Shown: positions 27,561 to 37,264, counted from the first letter of the stretch. The stretch: 64,000 nucleotides of DNA from JAUUSJ01 sp964439395 (GCA_964439395.1 CAYTNV010000019.1:1-64000); one strand, 5' to 3'. Translations and numbers: made by a program. The notes: generated by a model not told the origin, from the sequence alone.

Positions 27561-29084
27561 ATGGCACGACAAAGTGAATCCAAAAAACAACCTACCGCTA
27601 CTGAAATGCGAGAATGGTATGAGAAAAATAAAAAAAGGATAGAAAATTATGATAATGCTAGTGAAGCTTTGAAAAAGTACAGAAACGTCGTAAAAACAAA
27701 TACCAAAAACATTAACAACTATTCTAAAGAGTCAGTAAAAGGCTATTTGCAAGCAATCGGCTCGAATGAAGTGAATTTGAGAAGTCTTTCTAGATATTTA
27801 TATTATAGATCTCAAATTTATTACCGACTTGTAAAATACAACTCTAACCAAATGGACTTATCCGTTAGAAGCGTAATTCCTGTATATAACTTGACAGCGG
27901 ATAACGATAAGGATGTTATGCTCCGATCTTATTATGACACTTTAAAAACCTTGAATGAAATGAATCTTCAATATGAATTTTTAAAAGCTTACGCGATTGC
28001 TTTTAGAGAGGATGTCACCTATAACGTAGCTTATTACACAGAAGGAGAGGGCTTCTTCCTTCTGCCACTGGATCCAGACTATTGTAAAATCGAAGGTGTT
28101 TATCCAGATGGAAGCTTTGCTTTTGTAATGGACATGACATACTTTAGAAGGAATCAAGAATTGTTAGAATTTTGGGGTGAGCCGTTTGAAAGCATGAACA
28201 AAGAATATGAAAAAACGAATATCAAGTGGCAATCTGTTCCCCCAGAATATGCAGTGTGCTTAAAAGCAAGGGCAGAGGATTGGGATGTTGTTGTACCTGT
28301 TTTCGCTCCTCTATTCTTGTCTCTTATCTCATTATTAAATTTAGAGGACATTCAGGATGTTGTAGATGAACAACAAATTTATAAATTGATTTGGTCGGAG
28401 ATGGAAACGATTAATGGTAGCGAAATACCAGATGATTTTAAAATAGATCCCGACTTATCTCTAGATTATTGGGAAAGATTGACAGATGAAGCTCTTCCTG
28501 ATTACACATCAACTGCTATTCTCCCAGGAAAGCTAAACTACATCGATTTTAATAATGATGCTGCAACAGATGTTAGCAAAGTGCAAAAGGCGACACAGAC
28601 TATTTTAAATACAGCGGGCGGTGCTCAAATATTGAATTCTGCCACGATTAGTGGAACAACCGCCTTTAATGGCTCTATTCGTGCTGATGCGGAATTTGCT
28701 ATTTCTGCTCTCCTACCACAGACACAAGCAATCGTAAATAGGTTGCTTTCTTTTTATGTCTCAAATCCTGCAAAGGTAAAATTCTTTGAAGTTTCTGTTT
28801 ATACAAAAGAAGAATTTAAAAAAACAATGCTTGAATCCGCGCAATATGGACTCCCAACAAAATTAATGCTTAACAATCTGAATGGTTTTTCCGAACTAGA
28901 CACACTCGCTCTTAATTTTTTAGAAGAAGAATGCCTTGGATTGAGTGACAAATTAGTTCCTTTACAATCTAGCCACACACAATCTTCTTCTGAAATCGAA
29001 GGTGGCGGGCAAAACAAAGACAGTACAGATTTAACAGATGAGGGAGAAGCCAGTCGAGATAAAAAAGATAAGGCTAAGGGATGA
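27561..29084 (+). CDS. Portal protein
   Basis: 507 residues, the normal size and position for a portal directly after TerL. It has a helical N-terminus, a LSRYLYYRSQIYYRLVKY segment, a beta/helical core and a C-terminal helix with polar tail (SSSEIEGGGQNKDS). GGGAGGTGAAAA precedes ATG. The assignment rests on gene order, length and pattern; the portal family diverges strongly. Confidence 0.75.
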   Translation: MARQSESKKQPTATEMREWYEKNKKRIENYDNASEALKKYRNVVKTNTKNINNYSKESVKGYLQAIGSNEVNLRSLSRYLYYRSQIYYRLVKYNSNQMDLSVRSVIPVYNLTADNDKDVMLRSYYDTLKTLNEMNLQYEFLKAYAIAFREDVTYNVAYYTEGEGFFLLPLDPDYCKIEGVYPDGSFAFVMDMTYFRRNQELLEFWGEPFESMNKEYEKTNIKWQSVPPEYAVCLKARAEDWDVVVPVFAPLFLSLISLLNLEDIQDVVDEQQIYKLIWSEMETINGSEIPDDFKIDPDLSLDYWERLTDEALPDYTSTAILPGKLNYIDFNNDAATDVSKVQKATQTILNTAGGAQILNSATISGTTAFNGSIRADAEFAISALLPQTQAIVNRLLSFYVSNPAKVKFFEVSVYTKEEFKKTMLESAQYGLPTKLMLNNLNGFSELDTLALNFLEEECLGLSDKLVPLQSSHTQSSSEIEGGGQNKDSTDLTDEGEASRDKKDKAKG

Positions 29085-29096
29085 GAAAGGAAAAAT

Positions 29097-29276
29097 ATGA
29101 CAAAACAAAATTTTGTAAGCACAAGAGATGAGGAAACCGCAAAAAAGCTTAGAGAACTTGGACTGCAAGAAGTTCAAAATTCTAATGGCTCTTTTACATT
29201 TATTAATTGTAATCTATTCACTTTTGGTGATTTAGATAAATCTAAAATTAAATATACAAATAATCTCAGCATTTAG
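29097..29276 (+). CDS. Small hypothetical protein after portal
   Basis: 59 residues: MTKQNFVSTRDEETAKKLRE... ending in a beta hairpin with FTFINCNLFTFGD. GAAAGGAAAAAT precedes ATG. The gene fits between portal and protease and ends directly in a terminator. The phrase ETAKKLRELGLQEV suggests a small ribbon-helix fold. The role is unknown. Confidence 0.65.
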   Translation: MTKQNFVSTRDEETAKKLRELGLQEVQNSNGSFTFINCNLFTFGDLDKSKIKYTNNLSI

Positions 29277-29302
29277 CCACTCTCCCACTGAGTGGTTTTT
29301 TA
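29277..29302 (+). terminator. Rho-independent terminator
   Basis: CCACTC/GAGTGG stem with TCCCACT-type loop and six T, beginning at the stop codon of the small gene. Confidence 0.85.
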
Positions 29303-29322
29303 TTTGCAGAAAGGAGGGAGAT

Positions 29323-30852
29323 ATGATAAAAAAAAGACTTTTATATTTAGAAGACTTATATGAATTTTATTCTACTCACAAAAGATCTACTCATTTTAGT
29401 GCAGATGAAAGTCATCCACCAATTGTGGTTCAAGTAAAAGGTACTATCTGCTTTGATAGTAATGATAAAAATACAGACGGATTGAGGGCTGTACATTTAC
29501 AAGCCTGCCACACTGGTAAGAATGTCAACAACTCTAATATTGAAGACGAAATAATTACCGCTGCTCTGCCATCTCTCAGCAACAGACCGATTCTCGCATT
29601 CATACATAAAGTAAATGGACAAGATGAATTTTACACCCATAATATGCACGAAGATGAAGATGGTAACATCGTTTATGATGAAGTTCCTGTTGGAACCATT
29701 CCAGAATCTTGCAATGCACAACTTGTGTATGATGAAGAAAAAGAGAAAAAATATGTAGAAGTTGATGGATATCTTTTTGAAGAATATTCTAAAGCTCCTG
29801 AAATTTTAGAAAGAGAAGGCGAATGTTCTGTTAGTGTAGAACTTGCTATCAGAGAATTTAGTTATAATGCAAAAGAAAAATTCCTTGATATTGAAGATTT
29901 CTATTTCTCTGGTGTGACAATTCTTGGCAAAACACCAGAAGGACAAACTGTAAAACCAGGAATGGAAGGCAGCAATATTAAATTATCAGATTTTAGTCAG
30001 AAGAATAATAGTTTATTCACTGATTACTCTAAAAAGTTTAAAGAAATAGATGAGAAGCTAGAACAACTACTCTCTCATTTTAGTAATGGAGATTCTGAGA
30101 AAGGAGGAAAGGAAATGAGCAAACTCGAAGAACTTTTAAAAAAATATGGAAAAAAAGTAGAAGAAATTACATTTTCTTATAAAGGATTATCTGATGAAGA
30201 ATTAGAAGAAGAATTTAGCAAAACATTTAGCGACCCAAATCCTGAACCTGAAAATAAAACACAAGAGAATTTTGTAAAATCCTTTGAAATCTCTCATGAG
30301 GATATTAGATACGCTCTTTATGCATTATTAGCAGATTATGAACAAGCTGATAATGAATGGTATTTTATTAATGCCGTTTACGATAATCACTTTACATATG
30401 AAAACTGGGAAGGTGATAAAATTTTTGGTCAATCCTATACAAAAGATGGAGATAATGTATCTTTCGATGGGGAACGCTGGAATTTACATAGAGAACTGCT
30501 CACAGATAGTGAATATGCAGAACTACAAACAATGCGTGCTAATTATAACGCCTTAGTAGAATTCAAAGAAAACGCTGAGAAAAATGAGCTTCATACAAAA
30601 CGTGAAGAAATTCTTGCGAATGAAAACTTCTCCGATTTAAAGGAAAATGAAAAATTCAAACAACTCATTGAAAACATGGACAACTACTCTCTCACTGATC
30701 TTGAAAAAGAGGCAAAAGTTATTTTGGCAGACCATCTTACAAATGGAGGAACATTCTCTGCAAGAACTAAAGGCGCTGGTATCGAAGTAAAGAAATTTAG
30801 AAAACCAGAAAAAATCACAAGAAAAAGCCGTTACGGCTCTATTTTTAAATAA
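29323..30852 (+). CDS. Capsid maturation protease fused to scaffold
   Basis: 509 residues. The first ~225 residues show a prohead-protease pattern, with the sequence entering structured beta segments (RPILAFIHKV, GECSVSVELAI, DFYFSGVTILG). The remaining part is charged, helical and scaffold-like, ending in basic residues (KITRKSRYGSIFK), as in scaffolds that bind capsid protein. A good internal ribosome binding site and ATG at 30115 could yield the scaffold alone. The gene precedes the capsid genes. Catalytic residues were not assigned. Confidence 0.65.
   Translation: MIKKRLLYLEDLYEFYSTHKRSTHFSADESHPPIVVQVKGTICFDSNDKNTDGLRAVHLQACHTGKNVNNSNIEDEIITAALPSLSNRPILAFIHKVNGQDEFYTHNMHEDEDGNIVYDEVPVGTIPESCNAQLVYDEEKEKKYVEVDGYLFEEYSKAPEILEREGECSVSVELAIREFSYNAKEKFLDIEDFYFSGVTILGKTPEGQTVKPGMEGSNIKLSDFSQKNNSLFTDYSKKFKEIDEKLEQLLSHFSNGDSEKGGKEMSKLEELLKKYGKKVEEITFSYKGLSDEELEEEFSKTFSDPNPEPENKTQENFVKSFEISHEDIRYALYALLADYEQADNEWYFINAVYDNHFTYENWEGDKIFGQSYTKDGDNVSFDGERWNLHRELLTDSEYAELQTMRANYNALVEFKENAEKNELHTKREEILANENFSDLKENEKFKQLIENMDNYSLTDLEKEAKVILADHLTNGGTFSARTKGAGIEVKKFRKPEKITRKSRYGSIFK
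30115..30852 (+). CDS. Nested in-frame scaffolding protein (internal start)
   Basis: Inside the protease gene, AAAGGAGG lies 7 bases before an in-frame ATG at 30115, exactly at the border between protease and helical scaffold regions. It would make a 245-residue protein beginning MSKLEELLKKYGKKVEE. This matches the known arrangement of nested protease/scaffold genes, such as lambda C/Nu3. The SD strength exceeds that of many gene starts in this genome. Confidence 0.6.
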   Translation: MSKLEELLKKYGKKVEEITFSYKGLSDEELEEEFSKTFSDPNPEPENKTQENFVKSFEISHEDIRYALYALLADYEQADNEWYFINAVYDNHFTYENWEGDKIFGQSYTKDGDNVSFDGERWNLHRELLTDSEYAELQTMRANYNALVEFKENAEKNELHTKREEILANENFSDLKENEKFKQLIENMDNYSLTDLEKEAKVILADHLTNGGTFSARTKGAGIEVKKFRKPEKITRKSRYGSIFK

Positions 30853-30865
30853 GAAAAAAATAGGC

Positions 30866-30892
30866 AACGCCCATAAGGGCGTTATTTTTTTT
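30866..30892 (+). terminator. Rho-independent terminator
   Basis: AACGCCC/GGGCGTT stem, ATAA loop, followed by ATTTTTTTT. Confidence 0.88.
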
Positions 30893-30940
30893 GTCTAAAA
30901 ATACCATAATATTACATTTTTGTTTTAAGGAGGAAAATTA

Positions 30941-31399
30941 ATGGTTAGATATGAGATTGAACAACACGCTGTTGCGTTCCCTACTAAACTCTTAGCACAA
31001 AACGGCGGAAAACATATTTATAACGTTCAGCTTGAAACTGACACAGACAATGGAAACTTAATCGCAAGAGGAGACTGGATTGAATTAGATCTCTACAAAG
31101 AAGCAGCTGTAACTAGTTTTTCTGGAATTGTCAGAGACAAAGCTGCAAACGGTCATTTTTATGTAGAGGTGGTAGACCCTGGCGACGCTCTCTTTGTTTA
31201 CAACGTACCTCGAATTTCTGAGGAGTGGACAAACACTTGGAAGAAAGAAAGTAACTATTTTAACGGGGCAGATGAGGTTGCTCGTTCTTACGAGCTTGCG
31301 GTTGGAGATATTTTTGAGGTTTCTGTGGAAGGCTTTACAGCCACACCAGAAATTGGTGCAACAGTAAGCGGTGTAGCAGGTAAAAAGTTAACTATCTAA
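30941..31399 (+). CDS. Probable capsid decoration protein
   Basis: 152 residues, beta-rich, with no motif I can name. Position between scaffold and major capsid protein, moderate size, and acidic beta strands (EIELDLYKEAAV, GDIFEVSVEGF) fit a cement or head-fibre protein. TTTTAAGGAGG precedes ATG. Confidence 0.5.
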   Translation: MVRYEIEQHAVAFPTKLLAQNGGKHIYNVQLETDTDNGNLIARGDWIELDLYKEAAVTSFSGIVRDKAANGHFYVEVVDPGDALFVYNVPRISEEWTNTWKKESNYFNGADEVARSYELAVGDIFEVSVEGFTATPEIGATVSGVAGKKLTI

Positions 31400-31418
31400 T
31401 AAAGGGGTGAAAAATACA

Positions 31419-32543
31419 ATGGTTAAGAATATTTTAACATTTGAAGAATTATCTGCTAGAACACAGCAGATTTTTAAAAATGCAGATGAATATGAAGCAT
31501 ATAGAAACTTAAAATTTGACCTTACTCACGGAATGGATCTATACGACGAAGACGGCAAAGTTATTTCAAAAGCTGAAGCAAATAAAAAGCTCTTAGAATA
31601 CTCTTGGAAAATCTTAGGCATCAATGAAAGATCTACTAAGAGACAGAGACGTAGAGCTTTCGATGCGCATGGGCGTGAGTGGTTCAACATCATTGAAGAG
31701 GATATCGACTTTAAAGTCGAGACAGGTTTTAGAGAAAGCGAGTTCTTCAATCGTTTTGTAGAGGAAAGAAATCTTTCTAGATACGATTCTCCGGAATTTT
31801 GGTCTGAGGAAGATATTATCTTGTCTGTACATAGAATTTCTGGCGACCATCACGATTTCTCCCTACAGAGACTCGGAACTGGCGAAAGCTATACTATTCC
31901 AACATCTGTATATGGAATCGCTGTAGGTGCTGATATTGATCTATATCTTAATGGCAAGTTAGATTGGAATAAATTTACAGATGCTTGCGCTAAGGCATTT
32001 ATCACTAAAATTCAGAACAGTATGTACTCTGAGGTTATGAATGCAGGTAAGAAATTGCCAACGAATCCTCAATTTCATAAAACTCTTCCAATTTCCGCAG
32101 CTACAAAAGATGAGTTTGATACTCTTTTAGAGGATGTATCTATTGCAAATGATAATGCCCCTGTAGTAATTTTTGGCACAAAGACAGCTCTTAAAAAGCT
32201 TACAGCTTTCGCTGATATTGATTGGGTTACAGATAATCAGAAACAGGATGTAGCTACTATGGGAAGACTTGGATCTTATGAGGGAACTTCTCTCTTCGAG
32301 ATTCCTCAGAGATTTGCTCCTAATGACGTGACAAAGAAATTAGTAGATCCAAAGAAACTCTTGATTATCGCTCAGGTTGAAGATAAATTTGTGAAATTCT
32401 TAGACTCTGGAGAAACAGAGATTTTAGAGATTACAGAAAAAGGCGATCGAATGGATGACACAATGAAGTACGAAGTTCAGCGCGCATTTGGTATCGGCAC
32501 TCAGATTTCTAGATACTTCGGAGACTGGGATATTACTGAATAG
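31419..32543 (+). CDS. Major capsid protein (HK97-like)
   Basis: 374 residues from ATG 31419, which has AAAGGGGTGAAA upstream; an earlier in-frame codon lies inside the ribosome binding site. The helical N-terminus, long N-arm region, conserved GTKTALKKLTAFADIDWVTD segment in the P-domain region, and C-terminal QRAFGIGTQISRYFGDWD fit an HK97-fold capsid protein. It is followed by a strong terminator, as expected for the most abundant structural gene. Confidence 0.8.
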   Translation: MVKNILTFEELSARTQQIFKNADEYEAYRNLKFDLTHGMDLYDEDGKVISKAEANKKLLEYSWKILGINERSTKRQRRRAFDAHGREWFNIIEEDIDFKVETGFRESEFFNRFVEERNLSRYDSPEFWSEEDIILSVHRISGDHHDFSLQRLGTGESYTIPTSVYGIAVGADIDLYLNGKLDWNKFTDACAKAFITKIQNSMYSEVMNAGKKLPTNPQFHKTLPISAATKDEFDTLLEDVSIANDNAPVVIFGTKTALKKLTAFADIDWVTDNQKQDVATMGRLGSYEGTSLFEIPQRFAPNDVTKKLVDPKKLLIIAQVEDKFVKFLDSGETEILEITEKGDRMDDTMKYEVQRAFGIGTQISRYFGDWDITE

Positions 32544-32556
32544 TATAAAAATATGA

Positions 32557-32587
32557 AGGAAGGAGAAAATTCTCCTTCCTCTTTTTT
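32557..32587 (+). terminator. Strong terminator after the capsid gene
   Basis: AGGAAGGAGAA/TTCTCCTTCCT stem followed by CTTTTTT. Confidence 0.88.
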
Positions 32588-32607
32588 AGGATTTGAAGGA
32601 GAGAAAA

Positions 32608-33165
32608 ATGGCATATCAAAAGAAAAGTACAAAAACTCAGGCTACGCAAGAGGAGACAAAAATGGCATCCGAAACAACTGTAGCTGAAAAGAAGAAAAAA
32701 GAATTCAAAAATGATGATCTGATTTATTGTAAATCTATCACGAATGGATTATTAGGCATGATTGGAATCAAAAGTAAAATTCTTTACAGATGGTCAGATC
32801 GTGGAGATGTTACTCCTGTAGAATACGCTGACTTAATGGCTGCCGTTATGCAAAAAACAGATCATATTAGATTACCTAGATTTATCATAGAAGACGAAGA
32901 TTTTCTTGCTCTCCCACATTGTAAATGGATTAAGAAAATATATGATGGTATGTTCGATGCAGATCATTTAAAGGATATTTTAAAAATGAATCCATCTCAG
33001 ATGAAGAAAGCTATTGGAGAACTTCCAGACGGAGCAAAAGAATCTATTAAAGGCTTGGCGGCAAAACAGATTCAGTCTGGACAGCTTGACAGTGTAAAAA
33101 AAATCAAAACGCTAGATGAAATCTTCGGCACAGAACTAATGTTAATGACAGGTTTATTTAACTAG
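32608..33165 (+). CDS. Hypothetical structural or neck protein
   Basis: 185 residues with a Lys/Thr-rich disordered N-terminus and a globular region (MIGIKSKILYRWSDRGDVTP, then a helical C-terminal repeat). GAAGGAGAG precedes ATG 32608. Its position between capsid and connector genes suggests a head-tail adaptor. Confidence 0.55.
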   Translation: MAYQKKSTKTQATQEETKMASETTVAEKKKKEFKNDDLIYCKSITNGLLGMIGIKSKILYRWSDRGDVTPVEYADLMAAVMQKTDHIRLPRFIIEDEDFLALPHCKWIKKIYDGMFDADHLKDILKMNPSQMKKAIGELPDGAKESIKGLAAKQIQSGQLDSVKKIKTLDEIFGTELMLMTGLFN

Positions 33166-33177
33166 GAGGGATTTAGT

Positions 33178-33630
33178 GTGAAAATCCCTTTTGAAAAAAT
33201 CTTTTCTCGCTTTCGACTTATGACTACTCGATTCGAGCCAATCACATTATCTAGAGAGGAAAATCTCGCATTGGAAAATGAATATTTAGAGGAATCCGTA
33301 TCGAATCAGAGATTGCGTCGTAAGTTCAAAACATTCAAATATGATTCAGAACTACAAGAATTAACTTGTGAATTAAAGTATTCTGAGGATGAAGAATCTG
33401 ACGAACGATTTGTGATCGAGATATTAGCTATAGGAATGGTAATCTCATGGTATCAACCACAAATTGATTCTGTTATCAATACTGCTCCAACGATGGGAGG
33501 AAAAGAAGAGAAAAAAATCTTAGACAATTACAAATCTTCTATTAATAGATTTGAGACTCTTAAAAAGGAACGTTATCACATGATAAGGGATCGTGGGTAT
33601 ATGTACAACTCATACTTACAAGGTGATTAA
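33178..33630 (+). CDS. Hypothetical neck protein
   Basis: 150 residues, GTG start with GGAGGGATTTA upstream. Helical, with a hydrophobic segment (EILAIGMVISWYQPQIDSV) followed by a basic C-terminal helix ending YNSYLQGD. The stop abuts the next start. It is a connector candidate by position. Confidence 0.55.
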   Translation: MKIPFEKIFSRFRLMTTRFEPITLSREENLALENEYLEESVSNQRLRRKFKTFKYDSELQELTCELKYSEDEESDERFVIEILAIGMVISWYQPQIDSVINTAPTMGGKEEKKILDNYKSSINRFETLKKERYHMIRDRGYMYNSYLQGD

Positions 33631-33972
33631 ATGGACTATATATATGGAAATTTCTCTGATAATCAAATAAAAGATAACGCAAAGTTGATGCATAATCAGA
33701 TTCACAAATTGCTTTTGCACAAAGATAAAGCAGTGGAAAACATTATTTTCTCCACAGATAGAGATTTTGATACTTATTTTGTAAATCTACTCTACCGCTT
33801 CGGTGGTCTAAATGAATTACTAGGAGAACCTGAAGATATGGTATCTTTTATGGCCACATTGCAATCTGCATTAAGCGAGACAAGAAAAGAAAATTTTAGA
33901 TATCCAGTCTTTCGAAAATTAATTTTTGATGCACATGGATATATCGATAAAATGTTTGGGGAGGTGCTTTAA
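33631..33972 (+). CDS. Hypothetical head-tail connector protein
   Basis: 113 residues, all-helical prediction from the residue pattern. It begins directly after the previous stop and overlaps the next gene by one base (TAATG), so it is translationally coupled. Position and size fit an adaptor or stopper. Confidence 0.55.
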   Translation: MDYIYGNFSDNQIKDNAKLMHNQIHKLLLHKDKAVENIIFSTDRDFDTYFVNLLYRFGGLNELLGEPEDMVSFMATLQSALSETRKENFRYPVFRKLIFDAHGYIDKMFGEVL

Positions 33973-35165
33973 TGCCATCTCTTGAATTATATAAAAAAGC
34001 GTTGGCAACTAAAGGTGCAAACGTGGGAATAGCAAGAAAAACTCACTCTGACCTCGTAATGGAGGCAACGTGGAATTCTGATATTCAAAGTAAAGTTTGC
34101 TATATCTATGACTATTTTCATGATGACAAGCCTTGGCTTGCCTCTAATATCACACACGAAAATACAACAAAAACTAGAATAGATGCTAAATTCATTGTCA
34201 CACAATACGGTTCCATTTCAAAAGACCAAGTGGAATTCCATCTAATGTTCAAACCAAGTCAAAAGATGAATTTCACAGTAAAAGATGAGCTTTGGTGGTA
34301 TGAACGGGATTTCCACCAAAAATATGGTGCAGAATTTCCGATTGGCGCATATATAGACATTCCAGATGACAAAGGAATATATAAAAAATGGCTTGTTTGC
34401 AGAACAGAATACGGAAATCAATTTATTAAGTATAGTGTACTCCCCTGCAATTATTATCTCCATTGGATTGAAGTAAAAAATAACGCACGGTTGAAAAGAA
34501 AAATGTGGTGTGTTGCTAGAAGTCAAAACAGCTATAACTCTGGAATATGGAATAACTATAACTTTGATTTGCTGGATAATGTAGATATTATATGGCTTCC
34601 AATGAATTCTTTGACTGAATATTTATATTATACAGTCGAAGATGGAAAGAATACTAGGAATATGCGTTTAATTGTAAGCGCACCTATAAAACATCCTAAT
34701 GTTTGGAAAATAAGCAAGGTAGAAAACCATATTCCATTTGGACTCCAAAGACTCACTCTAAAACAAGATGCTTTTAATTCCAAAACAGATTATGTAAACC
34801 TCACTACAAAAGAAATGTACGCCAATTACTATTCTTCTGTGGAACATGATCATAATGAAATTCAAAAAATAAATTTAGCAAAAACTCCTATCACTGCATT
34901 CATTCACGGAAGTGAAAAAATGAGAAATGGTTATAAGAGAACCTACTCTGCTATTTTCTTGAATTCAGATGGAAAACGAATTACTGATTTAGATTTTGAA
35001 TGGACAATTGATGGAGACATAAAAGTAGAACATGAAATCATTAGAGATGATATTGCTTTATTAGTGGACAATGAAGATTACATCGGAGAAAAAATAAAAC
35101 TACAAATTATTTTGTCAAATGAAATTGTTGCAACTAAAGAAATTGAAATTGTAGAAATGTTTTAA
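33972..35165 (+). CDS. Structural neck/tail protein with Ig-like C-terminus
   Basis: 397 residues, aromatic-rich beta protein (DELWWYERDFHQKYG, YYLHWIEVKNNARLKRKMW). The last ~85 residues (SAIFLNSDGKRITDLDFEWT, LVDNEDYIGEKIKLQIIL) look like an Ig-like domain. GGGGAGGTG precedes ATG. Exact role not recognised. Confidence 0.55.
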   Translation: MPSLELYKKALATKGANVGIARKTHSDLVMEATWNSDIQSKVCYIYDYFHDDKPWLASNITHENTTKTRIDAKFIVTQYGSISKDQVEFHLMFKPSQKMNFTVKDELWWYERDFHQKYGAEFPIGAYIDIPDDKGIYKKWLVCRTEYGNQFIKYSVLPCNYYLHWIEVKNNARLKRKMWCVARSQNSYNSGIWNNYNFDLLDNVDIIWLPMNSLTEYLYYTVEDGKNTRNMRLIVSAPIKHPNVWKISKVENHIPFGLQRLTLKQDAFNSKTDYVNLTTKEMYANYYSSVEHDHNEIQKINLAKTPITAFIHGSEKMRNGYKRTYSAIFLNSDGKRITDLDFEWTIDGDIKVEHEIIRDDIALLVDNEDYIGEKIKLQIILSNEIVATKEIEIVEMF

Positions 35166-35177
35166 GGAGGGGATGCC

Positions 35178-35669
35178 ATGGGTAAATCAAGAAGTTACGA
35201 GATTATAGAATATAGAAAGATAATCATGAACGAACTCTGCAAATCAAAAGAAATTATAAAGTTATTTGGTCTAGAAAACGAAAAATATCCAGAAGACATC
35301 ATCCCTTATCAATATTCTTATCCTCATGAACATATACCAGATACGATTACAGCAACAAAAAGATATATTAATTTTGAAATTAGTGCAAATTTATATAATA
35401 CAAACAGAACCTTCAATGACTTGAAGGTCTATTTTTTTGTGTTTTGTCATCAGGACGTGATTCGATATTTGGATAAGGGTAGGGAATATTTGTGGTACGA
35501 CAAAGTCACCTGTGAATTGGATACAATTTTTGGAGGGAAATACATAATGGGAGTTGGAAAAACGGAACTTATATCAAATAAGCCCTATAGTCCTGAAAAT
35601 ACATTTAAAGGTAGGCTTCTCACATTCGATGTAAAAGATTTCACGGATGGTAAAAAACTTGGAAAGTAA
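35178..35669 (+). CDS. Probable tail terminator or completion protein
   Basis: 163 residues with alternating helices and strands (YINFEISANLYNTNRTFNDL, then VYFFVFCHQDVIRYL). Order just before the tail-tube gene and size fit a tail terminator. AAGGAGGGGATGCC precedes ATG. Its end overlaps the next gene by 23 bases. Confidence 0.5.
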   Translation: MGKSRSYEIIEYRKIIMNELCKSKEIIKLFGLENEKYPEDIIPYQYSYPHEHIPDTITATKRYINFEISANLYNTNRTFNDLKVYFFVFCHQDVIRYLDKGREYLWYDKVTCELDTIFGGKYIMGVGKTELISNKPYSPENTFKGRLLTFDVKDFTDGKKLGK

Positions 35670-36390
35670 AAAAAGTCTATTAAAATTAAATGAAATAAAG
35701 CTTCGACCAAATGTATCTATCAAAATCCCTACTGTTGGAGAAATTTTAGACGACGAACAACATTATTATAATCTTATCTCCTCTCTCACCGCTGCCCCCT
35801 TTCAGTACATGGTGCAACTGGATGATATAGGATTAGATTATACAAAAGTATCCGATTATGATCTTTTTAGAATGTTATTCCCGATGTTTATACGAGAAGA
35901 TATTTCTATTATTTTTGGAGATTTAGATTTATCTGACACAATTTTTTTTGAGGACAAACGAGATAATTCCGCAGTATTATACAGTCCTAAGAATGATATA
36001 TTGTTTGATCCAATATTGTATAAGGACCTATGTGATACTCTAAGAAAAATAAATTTACTTGAAAAAACAACTCACAAACCAGGGAATGAACACACTAGAA
36101 AATATCTTCTTGAAAAAGAAAGAAAAAGACAAAAAAGAGAGACTAGACGAAAAAGACCTTATGAGCCTTATCTTGAAAAGCTCGTAATAGCATTAGTGAA
36201 CACTGCTGAATTCCCATATAACTATGAAAGCTGTATGAATTTAAGTATATATAAATTCAATCAAAGTTTAAAACAAGTGCAACACAAAATTTTATTTGAT
36301 AATACTATGACTGGCATTTATGCTGGAACCGTAGACACATCTAAGCTAAGTAATAAAGAAAACTTAACTTGGATTCCTTTAGACAAATAA
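35647..36390 (+). CDS. Hypothetical tail-region protein
   Basis: 247 residues, acidic N-terminal half and a highly basic stretch (KERKRQKRETRRKRP) near position 165. The ATG at 35647 has no clear ribosome binding site but overlaps the preceding gene, implying coupling; TTG 35659 is an alternative start. No known motif. Confidence 0.55.
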   Translation: MVKNLESKKSLLKLNEIKLRPNVSIKIPTVGEILDDEQHYYNLISSLTAAPFQYMVQLDDIGLDYTKVSDYDLFRMLFPMFIREDISIIFGDLDLSDTIFFEDKRDNSAVLYSPKNDILFDPILYKDLCDTLRKINLLEKTTHKPGNEHTRKYLLEKERKRQKRETRRKRPYEPYLEKLVIALVNTAEFPYNYESCMNLSIYKFNQSLKQVQHKILFDNTMTGIYAGTVDTSKLSNKENLTWIPLDK

Positions 36391-36410
36391 GACCTATATG
36401 GTCTTTTTTT
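36389..36410 (+). terminator. Rho-independent terminator
   Basis: AAGACC/GGTCTT stem, TATAT loop, eight T, at the end of the preceding gene. Confidence 0.85.
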
Positions 36411-36444
36411 ATACCTAAAAAACAGAAAATGAGGAGGATTTTTA

Positions 36445-37230
36445 ATGAATCTTGACAAATTTACTATTGTATCTTTTGACCAATTCACTGGTTTTGACAG
36501 AGGAACTGGTAGCTTAGAAATGATTATGGACGAGTTGACAGACTTCACTCTCGCTCAGGAGGAGGAAAAATCTGAGCTTGCTGGTAGAGGTGGTCGTACA
36601 ATTGGCTCTATGAAGAAAAATAAGAAAGTTACAGGTAGCGGAACAAACGGAATGTTATCTGGCGGTGCTTTAGCTGCTATGCTTGGTACAGAAATCGAAG
36701 ATGGTACATATACAATTAAGTTCACAGACCCAATCATTGTTAATAGCAACAAAGGTGCTACTACAGAAGTTGCCAAAGGAACTAATGGTGATGAGATTGG
36801 CACTATTTATGTCCGCGATGAACATAATGCATATATTTCTGGCGGAAAAAAATTAACTCAAGTAGCTGAAGCACCAGCCACAGGAGAATTTTCTTATAAT
36901 CCAGCGACAAAAGAAATTACTTTTTTTGACGGGGATATTGCAGACGGAGTGGAAGTTATTGCATTTTATGATGCTGATGTAACAGGAAAAAGAATCCATA
37001 ACGACTCTACAAAATATAGCAAAATTTTATATGGCTATATTGATGTAACCTGTCAGGATGGATGTGATAATTTATTCCACGGACAGTTCATTATTCCTAG
37101 AGCTGATTTTAATGGAACATTTGATATTGTTGGTGGATCTGATCCTGCTACTCAGAGCTTTGAATTTAGTTCCTTGCCAGATTTATGTACTGGGAAGAAT
37201 GATTTGTGGGATTTTATTGTATTTGACTAA
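36445..37230 (+). CDS. Major tail tube protein (probable)
   Basis: 261 residues. Beta-rich with a glycine/serine turn pattern (TGSLEMIMDELTDFTLAQEE; SGTNGMLSGGALAAMLGTEI) and a C-terminal strand region ending in IVFD. Its own leader with GAGGAGG, location after the terminator-type gene, and a strong hairpin after it fit the abundant tail-tube protein. Confidence 0.65.
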   Translation: MNLDKFTIVSFDQFTGFDRGTGSLEMIMDELTDFTLAQEEEKSELAGRGGRTIGSMKKNKKVTGSGTNGMLSGGALAAMLGTEIEDGTYTIKFTDPIIVNSNKGATTEVAKGTNGDEIGTIYVRDEHNAYISGGKKLTQVAEAPATGEFSYNPATKEITFFDGDIADGVEVIAFYDADVTGKRIHNDSTKYSKILYGYIDVTCQDGCDNLFHGQFIIPRADFNGTFDIVGGSDPATQSFEFSSLPDLCTGKNDLWDFIVFD

Positions 37231-37241
37231 AGAACAGATTA

Positions 37242-37264
37242 TAGGAGGGAAGTTTTCTTCCCTC
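37242..37264 (+). terminator. Strong hairpin after the tail-tube gene
   Basis: GGAGGGAAG/CTTCCCTCC with TTTT loop. No T-run follows, so it may stabilise mRNA ends or act as a weak terminator. Confidence 0.5.
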
